Positions 41,378 through 50,004 of a DNA stretch of 64,000 bases are shown here, in pieces (position 1 is the first letter of the stretch; each line of letters begins with the position of its first letter). The translations under genes were made by a program, and so were the position numbers. This stretch comes from an uncultured Eubacterium sp. (GTDB taxonomy: Bacteria; Bacillota; Clostridia; Lachnospirales; Lachnospiraceae), in assembly GCA_910583555.1 (NCBI GenBank), contig CAJTXO010000004.1, positions 62,001 to 126,000 of the forward strand, written 5' to 3'. The notes below the pieces were generated by a model, which had not been told where the DNA came from, made no database searches, and saw only the letters and a list, made by a program, of their open reading frames with translations.

Positions 41378-43026
41378 CCGTTCTCCCCTCCGATCGCCCC
41401 GGCGATCCGCTGCGCCACCTGTTCCGCATCCAGTCCGTATTTTTTAACGATATGATCCGAATAGCCGAGCCCCTGCGCTTTCATCGGTTTGATCTTAAAT
41501 GTCCGCACTGAGGCGTCATGTTCGTCCACCTGGGCTACCATGCTCTGGATCCCGTCCTGCGTCGTCTCATCCGCGAGTTCCTGTATATGGGTGACATAAA
41601 TACCGAGACATCCGTGACGGGTAAAATGATCCATCACTTTTTTTGCCATAATTTCCGCGTCGTACGTCGTCGCCGTCGTAAACAATTCGTTCAGTATGAC
41701 AAAACTGTGATCGGCGTACATCGTCATCATCGGCTTTAAGCGCTGCAGCTCCTCTTTTAATTTTCCCGCGCCGGTCTCCACACTCTCTTCCACTTCAAAA
41801 TGAGTGAGGATGCGCTCAAAAAACGGTGCCTTCATCGACTGGCAGGGAGCCTTTAACCCCATTAACATAAAGTAAATACATTGTCCCACCGCTCTTGCCA
41901 GCGTTGTCTTCCCGCCCTGGTTCGGCCCGGTAATGACGAGAAACGACTTCCCCTTCCGATAGGAAATATCATTGGGCACGACGGATGTGCCGGAAAAACG
42001 GTTTTTCCAGGCCAGCGCCAGATCGTACACCCCGGTGATCTCCACACTTCCTTCCTTTCTTGTTTCAGGAACATGAAGCTCATACCCCGCCGCGGCAAGC
42101 TGCTGTTCAAACTCATAAAAACTGAGATAAAAACAAAGTTCATTTTTTAATTGTACAAAGCTGTCCCCTTCCGGCGAAAAGGAAAACGAAGCGAATTCCC
42201 GCAGCATAGAAAAAACGGACGGACGGCTTTTCTTTAAAATATCCACGATCCTGTCCTCCAGCGGCGATGTCTCCAACGGGGCGGGAAACAGGTTGGTCAC
42301 GTCGTCCGGCGCCTGCTCCCACGCTTCGTCCGTCCTGACATCAAACGCGCGGATCAGCTGCTTCAGTTGCTGCGGAACACTCCGGCGATCGGACTCTGTG
42401 TCATCCTGCGGAACGCTCCGTCGATCGGCCTCCGTGTCATCCTGCGGAACGCTCCGTCGATCGGCCTCTGTGCCATCCTCCAGCACGCTGATCTCCTGGT
42501 CCCGTACCAAAAGCGTCAGCTGCAGCTGTTCCATCTGCGAAAACGAGGCGCGCACGGCATGATCAAATTTCTGAAAATCAGGGTCGTCGAATTTTTGTTC
42601 CAACAGGCCGCGGCACTTCGTAAATCCCCGGGAGGAAAGCTCGGCGCCGCGCAGCGTCTTTTGCAGGAGTTCCAATGCTTCCAGATAATTGTGACAGGTC
42701 AGAAGCAGATAACTTCCCTTTTTTAACTGGTCCTCGGCCTGCCGGCTGAGCCGGAAGTACTTCTCACAGGCCAATAACCGATTGGTATATTGTTTCAATC
42801 CGGTCAGCATCTTCGCGTTGTGCTCCAGATCACGGTAAATTTCCTGGCGGTAGCGCACGGTCTCCGGTGAATCCGGAATCGTATAAAAATATTTACGGAT
42901 GTCAAATTCCATATATTTGGAGACAATGGCCCGGAAAATCCCTTCGAGCTGCAGATCTTCGAAAAATACCGGAGGCGTGCTGCGATAGGCGGGAAACTCC
43001 GCCGGAAATAACAAACTAAAAGACAT
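41374..43026 (-). CDS. MutS-like ATPase (first gene of a tandem pair)
   Basis: 550 residues from the ATG at 43026. Same architecture as the next gene: N-terminal helical part, then an ATPase domain with TGPNQGGKTT near 369, FVILNELF near 444 (Asn in Walker B, Glu kept) and IYVTHIQELA. No mismatch-binding domain. A 12-residue repeat in three copies (D-D-T-E-A-D-R-R-S-V-P-Q type) interrupts the helical region. The transcript from rpoZ would have to pass a terminator hairpin to reach it. Confidence 0.8.
   Translation of the reverse strand: MSFSLLFPAEFPAYRSTPPVFFEDLQLEGIFRAIVSKYMEFDIRKYFYTIPDSPETVRYRQEIYRDLEHNAKMLTGLKQYTNRLLACEKYFRLSRQAEDQLKKGSYLLLTCHNYLEALELLQKTLRGAELSSRGFTKCRGLLEQKFDDPDFQKFDHAVRASFSQMEQLQLTLLVRDQEISVLEDGTEADRRSVPQDDTEADRRSVPQDDTESDRRSVPQQLKQLIRAFDVRTDEAWEQAPDDVTNLFPAPLETSPLEDRIVDILKKSRPSVFSMLREFASFSFSPEGDSFVQLKNELCFYLSFYEFEQQLAAAGYELHVPETRKEGSVEITGVYDLALAWKNRFSGTSVVPNDISYRKGKSFLVITGPNQGGKTTLARAVGQCIYFMLMGLKAPCQSMKAPFFERILTHFEVEESVETGAGKLKEELQRLKPMMTMYADHSFVILNELFTTATTYDAEIMAKKVMDHFTRHGCLGIYVTHIQELADETTQDGIQSMVAQVDEHDASVRTFKIKPMKAQGLGYSDHIVKKYGLDAEQVAQRIAGAIGGENG
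42371..42478. repeat. Three 36-bp tandem repeats in the first MutS-like gene
   Basis: Units at 42371-42406, 42407-42442 and 42443-42478 are nearly identical (the last two differ by two bases), which suggests recent expansion. Each encodes twelve residues. Confidence 0.9.
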
Positions 43027-43051
43027 ATTTTTACCTTCTCCCTGCATGTAA

Positions 43052-43079
43052 AAACGGCCTGGCAATTCGCAGACCGTTT
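43052..43079 (-). terminator. Intrinsic terminator of rpoZ
   Basis: On the minus strand AAACGGTCTG pairs with CAGGCCGTTT across 43052-43079, with one mismatch and an 8-nt loop, followed by TTA. It lies between the rpoZ stop and the first MutS-like gene, so that pair is either a separate unit or receives only read-through. Confidence 0.75.
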
Positions 43080-43092
43080 GTTTCCTATATTT

Positions 43093-43431
43093 TCAGGCTT
43101 CTTCGGGTTCCGTTTCCTCTTGCGCCGTACTCTCTGTATCTTCTCCCGAACTCAGTTCCTCATGTTCCACAGCCGCCAGAGTTTCCTCTTCTTCCGCCTC
43201 GTCCTCTTCCGAATCGATCTTTATGGCTGAAGTAGAAAGTTCCTCGATCGCCACACTGAGCGGTTTGGGAAAGCTGCCGTCCACGAGAGGCTGCGAGCCG
43301 TCGATAAGCTGTCTTGCCCGCTTTGCCGTGGCAAGCACGATGGAATACCTGCTGTTCACTACCGGATGTTCTCCTGGTTCAACATCGCTGTTTACGACAT
43401 TCATTAAATCATTGTAAGATGGGTGTAACAT
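43093..43431 (-). CDS. rpoZ: RNA polymerase omega subunit with acidic tail
   Basis: 112 residues from the ATG at 43431, with AAAGGAG upstream. The omega core (1-70) has LHPSYNDLM, the NSRYSIVLATAKRARQL helix and K-P-L-S-V-A-I-E-E-L. The remaining ~40 residues are almost all Glu, Asp, Ser and Thr, an extension not present in the ~70-residue Bacillus protein. Omega helps assemble the beta-prime subunit. In Firmicutes it usually follows gmk; here the two signal-peptidase genes lie between them. Confidence 0.92.
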   Translation of the reverse strand: MLHPSYNDLMNVVNSDVEPGEHPVVNSRYSIVLATAKRARQLIDGSQPLVDGSFPKPLSVAIEELSTSAIKIDSEEDEAEEEETLAAVEHEELSSGEDTESTAQEETEPEEA

Positions 43432-43500
43432 GATCAATCTCCTTTCAGGGTGCAACTATATAGTTAATCTTTGAAATATTCCCCGGCAAAATAAAATCCT

Positions 43501-44124
43501 TTAGGGGATTCCAAATGTGTTTAACGGCCAGATACGCAGGATCACATGTCCTGCGATGTTTTCCCTCTTTACGGGCCCGACTTCAGGTTCCCGGCTGTCC
43601 TTGCTGACCTGCCTGTTATCCCCGAGAACGAAATACTCATCTTCGCCAAGTACGATTGGATCCGAGGCGATCCCGGCGTCATCCATCACGCCGTTTTTGG
43701 CGTATTCGTCGTCAATGACCTCATCGTTGACATAAATTTGATTTCCTTTGATCTGTATCATTTCGCCCGGCAGTCCGTAAATCCGTTTCACGTAGTATTC
43801 TTCCTCTTCGTCCTCTTCTCCCTTTGCCGCATCCCGTCCATACGGATAAAAGACGATGATATCATACCGCGCGGGATCACTGAAATGGTATGACACCTTT
43901 TCCACTAAAAGGCTCTCTCCCGTGTGCAGCGTATCCTGCATGGAACTGCCGTTCACCACCGTCCTCTGGATGACATGTTCCGGCACCCAGAAAACACATA
44001 AAAGGATGAGGCACACATAAATGGCACCTTCTATGATATAACTGAGCGGCGAGCGCTTTTTCTTCTCCCCGGAACGGTCTGCGTTCTGCTCATCTTCACT
44101 TATCTCCAAATTATCTCCACTCAT
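43501..44124 (-). CDS. lepB: Signal peptidase I (second of a tandem pair)
   Basis: 207 residues from the ATG at 44124, with GAGGG upstream. One N-terminal membrane helix (about 30-48). Catalytic Ser61 in NGSSM and Lys113 in YYVKRIYGLPGE; the C-terminal LGDNR block is present. An acidic E/D run (about 102-109) sits in a surface loop. It removes signal peptides from exported proteins. It is a close paralogue of the gene 39 bp upstream. Confidence 0.93.
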   Translation of the reverse strand: MSGDNLEISEDEQNADRSGEKKKRSPLSYIIEGAIYVCLILLCVFWVPEHVIQRTVVNGSSMQDTLHTGESLLVEKVSYHFSDPARYDIIVFYPYGRDAAKGEEDEEEEYYVKRIYGLPGEMIQIKGNQIYVNDEVIDDEYAKNGVMDDAGIASDPIVLGEDEYFVLGDNRQVSKDSREPEVGPVKRENIAGHVILRIWPLNTFGIP

Positions 44125-44162
44125 AGTTACCCTCATTTCTATTTTGCTTGCACAAAGCGCCG

Positions 44163-44882
44163 TTACGGCGTCCCAAATTTATTAAATGGCAATATGCGAA
44201 GACATACATGCCCCGCGATATTTTCTGCCTTGATCGGCCCCAGATCGGGATCCCGGCTGTCTAAGCTCACCTTCCGGTTATCCCCGAGAACAAAATACTC
44301 ATCGTCGGCGAGCGTGATCGGTTCCTCGGCAATTCCCGCATCATCCATCGCGTTTTTCGCGTAGTCGTCCGCGATCACTTCCCCATTGATGTAAATGTCA
44401 TTGTTTATGATCTGCACGGTCTCTCCCGGAAGGCCGTAGATCCTTTTTACATAATATTCATCTACGTCCCTTCCCTGCGGATAAAACACGATAATGTCAT
44501 ACCGCGCGGGATCGGTGAAATGATACGACACCTTTTCCACAAGGAGGCTTTCTCCCGAATGCAGCGTGTTTTCCATGGATTCCCCGTTTACGACTGTCCT
44601 CTGCACGACATATTCCGGCACCCAGAACACGCAGGCTAAGATGGCAACGATATAGATGACTACCTCGATCGCGTAACTGAGCGGCGAGCGCTTTTTCTTT
44701 TCTTTTTCCTCTTTTCTCTTTTTCTTCTTTAAAGCAACATCGTTTTCACCGGCTATACTGTTTACTCCGGATGCACGGTTCACTTCTGGGCTGCCGTTCA
44801 CTTCCGGCGTACTGTTCTCCGCGTATGCTTCGTTTTCCCCGGAAATAATCTCCTCCGTGCTGTCAGTCGTTTCCTCACTCAT
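44163..44882 (-). CDS. lepB: Signal peptidase I (first of a tandem pair)
   Basis: 239 residues from the ATG at 44882. A cytoplasmic N-terminus of about 65 residues has six-residue P-E-V-N-G-S repeats and a Lys/Glu-rich stretch. Then come one membrane helix (about 70-90) and the peptidase core with Ser102 in NGESM, Lys146 in YYVKRIYGLPGE and VLGDNR. It is very similar to the following gene over the whole catalytic region, so a local gene duplication is likely. It starts 5 bp after gmk ends. Confidence 0.93.
   Translation of the reverse strand: MSEETTDSTEEIISGENEAYAENSTPEVNGSPEVNRASGVNSIAGENDVALKKKKRKEEKEKKKRSPLSYAIEVVIYIVAILACVFWVPEYVVQRTVVNGESMENTLHSGESLLVEKVSYHFTDPARYDIIVFYPQGRDVDEYYVKRIYGLPGETVQIINNDIYINGEVIADDYAKNAMDDAGIAEEPITLADDEYFVLGDNRKVSLDSRDPDLGPIKAENIAGHVCLRILPFNKFGTP
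44760..44831. repeat. 18-bp repeats in the N-terminal part of the first tandem lepB
   Basis: Units at 44760-44777, 44778-44795 and 44796-44813, with a degenerate fourth to 44831, start GTTyACTyC and encode P-E-V-N-G-S-like hexapeptides. Confidence 0.75.
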
Positions 44883-44886
44883 GGCC

Positions 44887-45519
44887 TTACTCTCCCTTCC
44901 TCGCCGCAAATGTGCTGATCTCCTGTTCCATTTTTTTGATCAGATGAGCACTGTTACAGGCTTTGTAATGATCATACCGGATCAGGTCGTTGACTTTATT
45001 GATCGCGTCCTCAAGATCGTCATTGACAATGATATAATCATAATCCTTCATATATTTGACTTCTTCTACCGCGCGCTGCAGGCGCCGTTTGATCTCTTCT
45101 GGCGACTCCGTTCCCCGGCCGGCGAGACGCTCTTTTAAAACTTCCGCCGATGGCGGGGATATGAAGATCAGAAGGGAATCCGGAAACTGCTGTTTCACGA
45201 GCATCCCGCCCTGCATCTCGATCTCGAGCAGAACGTCCCGGCCCTGATCTAACTGCTCTTCCACCCGCTTTTTCGGGGTGCCGTAAAAATTCCCGACGTA
45301 CTCGGCCCATTCCACCAGTTCTCCCTGATCGATCATCTGCTGGAACTCTTCCTTTGTGTGGAAATAGTAATCTTTTCCATCCACCTCGCCATCCCTCGGA
45401 CGGCGGGTCGTCGCGGACACCGACAGAAAATAATCATACCGCTTGATCAGTTCCTTCATGATCGTACCCTTCCCCGCACCGGAAAAACCCGATATCACCG
45501 CCAATACTCCTTTTTTCAT
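44887..45519 (-). CDS. gmk: Guanylate kinase
   Basis: 210 residues from the ATG at 45519, with GGAGG 6 nt upstream. P-loop GFSGAGKGT near 11-19, then SATTRRPRDGEVDGKDYYF that binds GMP, and the Y-G-T-P-K-K-R-V loop. It makes GDP from GMP. It belongs to the yicC-remA-gmk-rpoZ order typical of Firmicutes, here interrupted by two lepB genes. Confidence 0.97.
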   Translation of the reverse strand: MKKGVLAVISGFSGAGKGTIMKELIKRYDYFLSVSATTRRPRDGEVDGKDYYFHTKEEFQQMIDQGELVEWAEYVGNFYGTPKKRVEEQLDQGRDVLLEIEMQGGMLVKQQFPDSLLIFISPPSAEVLKERLAGRGTESPEEIKRRLQRAVEEVKYMKDYDYIIVNDDLEDAINKVNDLIRYDHYKACNSAHLIKKMEQEISTFAARKGE

Positions 45520-45552
45520 ACACAACCTCCAAATCGTAACCCTCAGTACATG

Positions 45553-45801
45553 CTAATCCTGTGTTTCTATGTTGTTAAACCGCCCGGCGATCGTATCCGG
45601 GAGAAGGGAGGACAATACGAGCATATGGTTCTCCATCACCATGACCGATTTTGTCTTCTTCCCGCAGGTGGCGTCGATCGCCGTTCCATCGTCTTTCGCC
45701 CCCTGAATCATCCGCTTCATGGGCGCCGCTTCCGGGCTCACGATACTGATCACCTTATCGCTGTTTACTACATTTCCATAGCCGATATTTACAAATGCCA
45801 T
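45553..45801 (-). CDS. remA: RemA (DUF370) DNA-binding regulator
   Basis: 82 residues. Family hallmarks are N-I-G-Y-G-N-V-V, the P-E-A-A-P-M-K-R-M-I block and the S-V-M-V-M-E-N-H-M-L-V-L-S end. In Bacillus RemA activates matrix genes by oligomerising on DNA. It lies between yicC and gmk as in Bacillus and is probably co-transcribed with them. Confidence 0.94.
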   Translation of the reverse strand: MAFVNIGYGNVVNSDKVISIVSPEAAPMKRMIQGAKDDGTAIDATCGKKTKSVMVMENHMLVLSSLLPDTIAGRFNNIETQD

Positions 45802-45815
45802 CTTAAAAGAACTCC

Positions 45816-46694
45816 TTATTCCAGATTTTGGATCTGTTCCCTGATCTTCTCGATCTCTGTTTTCAACAGGATACCCTGATCAGCGATCACCTGATCATTT
45901 GCTTTCGACAGCGTGGTATTTGCCTCGCGGTTCAGTTCCTGCGCGATAAAATCGAGCTTTCTTCCCGCGGCTTCCTCGTGTTCAAGCGTCTCCTTCATAT
46001 GTTTGATATGGCTGTTCATCCTCACAAGCTCTTCGTCCACGCATATTTTATCGGCGTAGATCACGAGTTCCGTGGCCAGCACACTCTCATCCGGTTTCGT
46101 ATCGCCTAACAACTCCGTCACTTTGGCCCGGAGCCTCTCTTTATATTCCTCAAATACGAGCGGGGAGCGTCCGGCAATATCGTCCGCCGCTTTTTTCAAG
46201 TCAGCCAGCTTGTTCAAAAGATCCGCTTTTAATTCCTCCCCCTCGGCTTCCCTTGCCCTGATAAACTCTTTCAGCGCGCCGGATACGGTCGTTTCCAACA
46301 GATCCTTCAGTTTATCCGCATCACATGTAGTTTCTTTCACCGTAAAAACTTCCGGGTATTTTGAAAGGGTAAACGCATCGATATCGTTCGTGATCTGAAA
46401 ATCCGACGCCATGCCGGCAAGCAGTTCCATGTACGCGTTCGCCAGTTCTTTATTGTATGTGATGTCCGCTGCTGCGGAACCGATCGCTTCATACGTGATG
46501 TACACATCGATCTTCCCCCGGCTGACGCTTTTTTTGATCTGCCTTCTGATATCATTTTCAAACGCGTTCAGGTTTTTGGGAAGACGGATTGAAATATCGC
46601 AATATCTGTGATTTACTGATTTTATCTCTACCGTAAGCCTGGCATCTTCGTTTTCTGCCTCATATTTTCCGTAGCCGGTCATACTTCTTACCAT
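45816..46694 (-). CDS. yicC: YicC-family endoribonuclease-related protein
   Basis: 292 residues, full length. It starts with the highly conserved VRSMTGYGKYE and contains SVNHRYCDISIRLP; it ends with a DUF1732 region (GRKLDFIAQELNREANTTLSKAND). YicC proteins are RNases or RNase adaptors affecting small RNA turnover. GAGGACA precedes the start, and a good promoter lies about 60 nt upstream. Confidence 0.95.
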   Translation of the reverse strand: MVRSMTGYGKYEAENEDARLTVEIKSVNHRYCDISIRLPKNLNAFENDIRRQIKKSVSRGKIDVYITYEAIGSAAADITYNKELANAYMELLAGMASDFQITNDIDAFTLSKYPEVFTVKETTCDADKLKDLLETTVSGALKEFIRAREAEGEELKADLLNKLADLKKAADDIAGRSPLVFEEYKERLRAKVTELLGDTKPDESVLATELVIYADKICVDEELVRMNSHIKHMKETLEHEEAAGRKLDFIAQELNREANTTLSKANDQVIADQGILLKTEIEKIREQIQNLE

Positions 46695-46759
46695 ATTTGT
46701 CCTCGATTCTGCTCTTCGCGCTCCTGTTCCGACTGCTTTTATTGGTAATACTCCGTATT

Positions 46760-46820
46760 ATTATATAGGACTTGGAAACATAAGTCAAGATTTGTCTTTC
46801 TTTTTTCCGGCAAATATAAT
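46760..46820. promoter_or_regulatory. Back-to-back promoters for yicC (minus) and rqcH (plus)
   Basis: Minus strand: -35 TTGACT (46783-46788), 17-nt spacer, -10 TATAAT (46760-46765). Plus strand: -35 TTGTCT (46792-46797), 17-nt spacer, -10 TATAAT (46815-46820). The -35 elements are 3 bp apart, so the polymerase sites overlap and may compete. Confidence 0.8.
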
Positions 46821-46858
46821 ATAATAATCAGAAGGATTGAATACAGGAGGAAATACAA

Positions 46859-48622
46859 ATGGCTTTTGATGGATTTACCGTTGCGGCACTGACATCGGAA
46901 CTATCGCAGCAGCTCACGGACGGCCGCCTGCAGAAGATTGCGCAGCCGGAAGCGGACGAACTGCTGCTATCAATAAAAAAGAACCGGACGACATATCGTC
47001 TCGTCCTTTCGGCAAACCCTTCCCTTCCTTTGGTCTACCTTACGGAACAGCCAAAGACTTCTCCCCCCGCAGCGCCTAATTTCTGCATGCTGCTGCGGAA
47101 ACATTTAAACGGGGCCCGGATCACGGACATCTCCCAGTACGGACTGGAGCGTGTCATACGGATCAGCCTGGAAAACCTGAACGAACTGGGCGACGAGGTA
47201 ACAAAGTACCTCGTCGTGGAGATCATGGGGAAACACAGTAATATTATTTTTCTGGACGATTCGGACCGGATCATTGACAGTATCAAACACGTATCATCTC
47301 TCGTCAGTTCGGTGCGTGAAGTACTGCCCGGGCGCGATTATTTTATTCCCAACACGAAAAAGAAACACGATCCCTTTGCCATCACGACGGATGCCTGGAT
47401 GAAAGAGGTCGTGACGCAGCCGTGCGGCGTGGCGCAAGGCTTGTGCCGCTATTTCACAGGGTTTAGTCTAAACGCCGCGCATGAGATCGCGGACCGCAGC
47501 CGGATCGACGGCGACGCCCCGTTTGCCTCATTAAACGGGAACCAGCGCGCCAGCCTGTTCGAGACGTTAAAAGACATACTTGCCAGCATGCGGGCCGGCG
47601 CATTTTCGCCTGAAATCGTGTGGGACGGGAACGAGCCCGTCGAATTTTCCGCTTTCGAGCTTACGATGTACGGGAGTTTTACCCATCAGACGTTCCCCAC
47701 GATGAGCCAGACGATCGAACATTATTACCGCGAAAAGGATATCGTCCAGCGGATCCGCCAAAAATCAACGGAACTGCGAAAACATGTGACAAATCTACTG
47801 GAACGGACCGCAAAAAAACTTGCGATCCAGGAAAAGCAGCTGGCCGATACCGGAAAACGCGACAAGTTTAAAGTGTACGGCGAACTGATCCACACGTATG
47901 GCTATCAGATGGAGGATGGGGAAAAGCAGCTCGTCTGCACAAATTATTACGACGGCAGGGAAGTCCGCATACCGGTCGATCCCACGCTCTCGCCTTCCGA
48001 AAACGCGAATCACTATTTTAACCGCTACAATAAACTGAAACGGACGTTTGAAGCCGTCACGCTCCAGATCGCGGAAACAAAGGAACTTCTGGAACATCTG
48101 GAAACGATACTGACAGCGCTGGATATTGCCCGCCAGGAGGAAGACCTCGTGCAGATCAAACAGGAACTCATAGACAGCGGTTACATGAAAAGCCGTGACA
48201 GCGGACGGCGCAAAAAAAAGCAGGCGCTGCCGAAAAGCGATCCGCTCCACTACGTTTCCTCCGATGGATACGACATTTACGTGGGTAAGAACAATTATCA
48301 GAACGACTACCTGACATTTAAGCTTGCCTCGGGAAATGACTGGTGGTTTCACGTCAAGCAGGCTCCCGGCTCCCATGTCATCATAAAATGCAACAATGAA
48401 GAGCCGCCGGTCACGACATTTGAAGAGGCAGCGAGCCTGGCGGCCTTTTATTCCCAAAAGCGCGACGCGCAAAAAGTAGAGATCGACTATGTGCAGAAGA
48501 AACACGTCAAAAGGCCAAAGGGAGGCCGATCCGGATTTGTTGTTTACTACACCAATTATTCGATGGTCGTGTCCCCGGACATCAGCCTTATTAAAGAAAT
48601 CAATACAGGAGGAACGCGATGA
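46859..48622 (+). CDS. rqcH: NFACT-family ribosome quality-control protein RqcH
   Basis: 587 residues; AGGAGG before the ATG. NFACT-N domain (1-~205), paired helix-hairpin/coiled-coil region (about 300-440) and the C-terminal NFACT-R domain (about 460-575) with S-S-D-G-Y-D-I-Y-V-G-K-N-N-Y-Q-N-D and W-W-F-H-V-K-Q-A-P-G-S-H. RqcH recruits tRNA-Ala to stalled 50S subunits and adds alanine tails. Older annotation calls it a fibronectin-binding protein. It overlaps hisJ by 4 bp. Confidence 0.94.
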   Translation: MAFDGFTVAALTSELSQQLTDGRLQKIAQPEADELLLSIKKNRTTYRLVLSANPSLPLVYLTEQPKTSPPAAPNFCMLLRKHLNGARITDISQYGLERVIRISLENLNELGDEVTKYLVVEIMGKHSNIIFLDDSDRIIDSIKHVSSLVSSVREVLPGRDYFIPNTKKKHDPFAITTDAWMKEVVTQPCGVAQGLCRYFTGFSLNAAHEIADRSRIDGDAPFASLNGNQRASLFETLKDILASMRAGAFSPEIVWDGNEPVEFSAFELTMYGSFTHQTFPTMSQTIEHYYREKDIVQRIRQKSTELRKHVTNLLERTAKKLAIQEKQLADTGKRDKFKVYGELIHTYGYQMEDGEKQLVCTNYYDGREVRIPVDPTLSPSENANHYFNRYNKLKRTFEAVTLQIAETKELLEHLETILTALDIARQEEDLVQIKQELIDSGYMKSRDSGRRKKKQALPKSDPLHYVSSDGYDIYVGKNNYQNDYLTFKLASGNDWWFHVKQAPGSHVIIKCNNEEPPVTTFEEAASLAAFYSQKRDAQKVEIDYVQKKHVKRPKGGRSGFVVYYTNYSMVVSPDISLIKEINTGGTR

Positions 48623-49452
48623 TCGATCATGATTCCCACGTACACACGGCGTTTTCGACCGACAGTGACGAACCGATGGAGCAGATGGTAAAGCAGGCGG
48701 TGCGGGCCGGACTGCACGGCATTACCTTTACCGATCATATGGATTACAATTTTCCGCAGGCCTTTAATCAAGACGATACGAACCCGGCTCCGTTTACGTT
48801 CGATCTGGAGCAGTATCTGGCACAGATCGGCCGGCTGGAGAAAATATATGGTTCTCAGGTGCGGATATACCGCGGCGTGGAGCTCGGCCTGAAACCTGAC
48901 GCGGTCGAAAAAAATATTGCGTTGAGCCGGGACAGCCGGCTGGATTATATCATCGGCTCCATTCATCTGGTCGATGATATCGATCCCTATTTTCCACAGT
49001 ACTGGGACACCTTTGGGGAGAAAGCCGGGATAACGGCTTATTTTGAAACAGCGCTGCAAAACGTGCAGCACGCCCGTGTACCAATCGACACCTTCGGCCA
49101 TCTTGACTATATTGTCCGCTACGCCCCATCGGGAAGCCGTTTCTATTCCTACCGGATGTACGCGGAACTGATCGACGAAATACTCCGCAGTATCGTGGCA
49201 CAGGGCATTTCCCTCGAGGTGAACACGTCGGGCTACAAAAATGGCGGCACGATGCCAAATCCGAATGAAGACATCATCCGCCGCTACCGGGAATTGGGCG
49301 GGGAATCGATCACGTTCGGCTCCGACGCCCATGCGGCGGGATTATTAGCGGCCCGTTTTGCGGATGCCGAAAAAATAGTAAGAAATGCCGGTTTTGACCA
49401 TTATGTTACATTTACAGGCCATAAACCGACATTCCATACATTCGAATCTTAA
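48619..49452 (+). CDS. hisJ: PHP-domain histidinol-phosphatase
   Basis: 277 residues; GGAGGAA precedes the ATG, which overlaps the rqcH stop. PHP metal motifs: DHDSHVHT at 3-10, TFTDHMD near 36, a Glu in YRGVELGL near 91, SIHLVDD near 114 and S-D-A-H-A-A near 235. These match HisJ/HisK, which dephosphorylates histidinol phosphate in histidine synthesis. No other his gene is nearby, so another phosphoester substrate is possible. Confidence 0.8.
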   Translation: MIDHDSHVHTAFSTDSDEPMEQMVKQAVRAGLHGITFTDHMDYNFPQAFNQDDTNPAPFTFDLEQYLAQIGRLEKIYGSQVRIYRGVELGLKPDAVEKNIALSRDSRLDYIIGSIHLVDDIDPYFPQYWDTFGEKAGITAYFETALQNVQHARVPIDTFGHLDYIVRYAPSGSRFYSYRMYAELIDEILRSIVAQGISLEVNTSGYKNGGTMPNPNEDIIRRYRELGGESITFGSDAHAAGLLAARFADAEKIVRNAGFDHYVTFTGHKPTFHTFES

Positions 49453-49484
49453 TATCCCGCGTCCTAAGCTTCCGCGCTGATCCT

Positions 49485-49560
49485 GTCCTGAACTGCCATG
49501 AGGATTAATGCTCCTCCTCGTCGTCCTGAACTGCCATGAGGATCAATACTCCTCGTCGTC
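49485..49560. repeat. 38-bp tandem duplication at the iscU 3' end
   Basis: 49485-49522 and 49523-49560 are near-identical 38-bp units (GTCCTGAACTGCCATGAGGAT...). The second contains the iscU stop and its acidic D-D-E-E-Y end; the first lies just past the stop. Confidence 0.85.
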
Positions 49561-49980
49561 CTCATCCTCATGGATGTCGGACTTCGGCTCTTCCAGTCCT
49601 TCGATCACGATACCATGTTTTTTCGCGTAATCCCAAAGGGCGGCGTGAATGGCTTCCTCGGCCAAAAGAGAACAGTGGACTTTCACTGGGGGAAGTCCGT
49701 CGAGTGCCTCCATCACAGCTTTATTCGTAACCTGCATAGCCTCTTCAATCGATTTTCCCTTGACCAGTTCGGTTGCCATACTGCTCGTCGCCACCGCTGC
49801 GCCGCAGCCAAACGTCTTAAATTTGCAGTCGTTGATGATCCCGTCATCGTCTATATCAAGGTAGATCCGCATAATGTCGCCGCATTTCGCATTTCCGACC
49901 GTTCCGACCCCGCTTGCGTTTTCGATTTCTCCGACGTTCCTCGGATTACTAAAATGATCCATCACCTTTTCACTATACAT
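49543..49980 (-). CDS. iscU: Iron-sulfur cluster scaffold IscU/NifU-N
   Basis: 145 residues from the ATG at 49980, with GGAGGAAA upstream. The three scaffold cysteines are present in GNAKCGD (C33), FGCGAA and VHCSLL. It ends in an acidic tail. It receives sulfur from the cysteine desulfurase encoded 24 bp upstream and passes on clusters. Confidence 0.95.
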   Translation of the reverse strand: MYSEKVMDHFSNPRNVGEIENASGVGTVGNAKCGDIMRIYLDIDDDGIINDCKFKTFGCGAAVATSSMATELVKGKSIEEAMQVTNKAVMEALDGLPPVKVHCSLLAEEAIHAALWDYAKKHGIVIEGLEEPKSDIHEDEDDEEY

Positions 49981-50004
49981 TTCTTCTTTCCTCCAATCCA
50001 ATCG

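Noticed and set aside
43454..43465. Palindrome AACTATATAGTT upstream of rpoZ
   Set aside because: A single AT-rich 12-bp palindrome with no second copy nearby is not enough to call an operator.
47795..48505. Minus-strand 236-codon frame antisense to rqcH
   Set aside because: RqcH is well supported on the plus strand, and the opposite frame looks like a codon-usage shadow.
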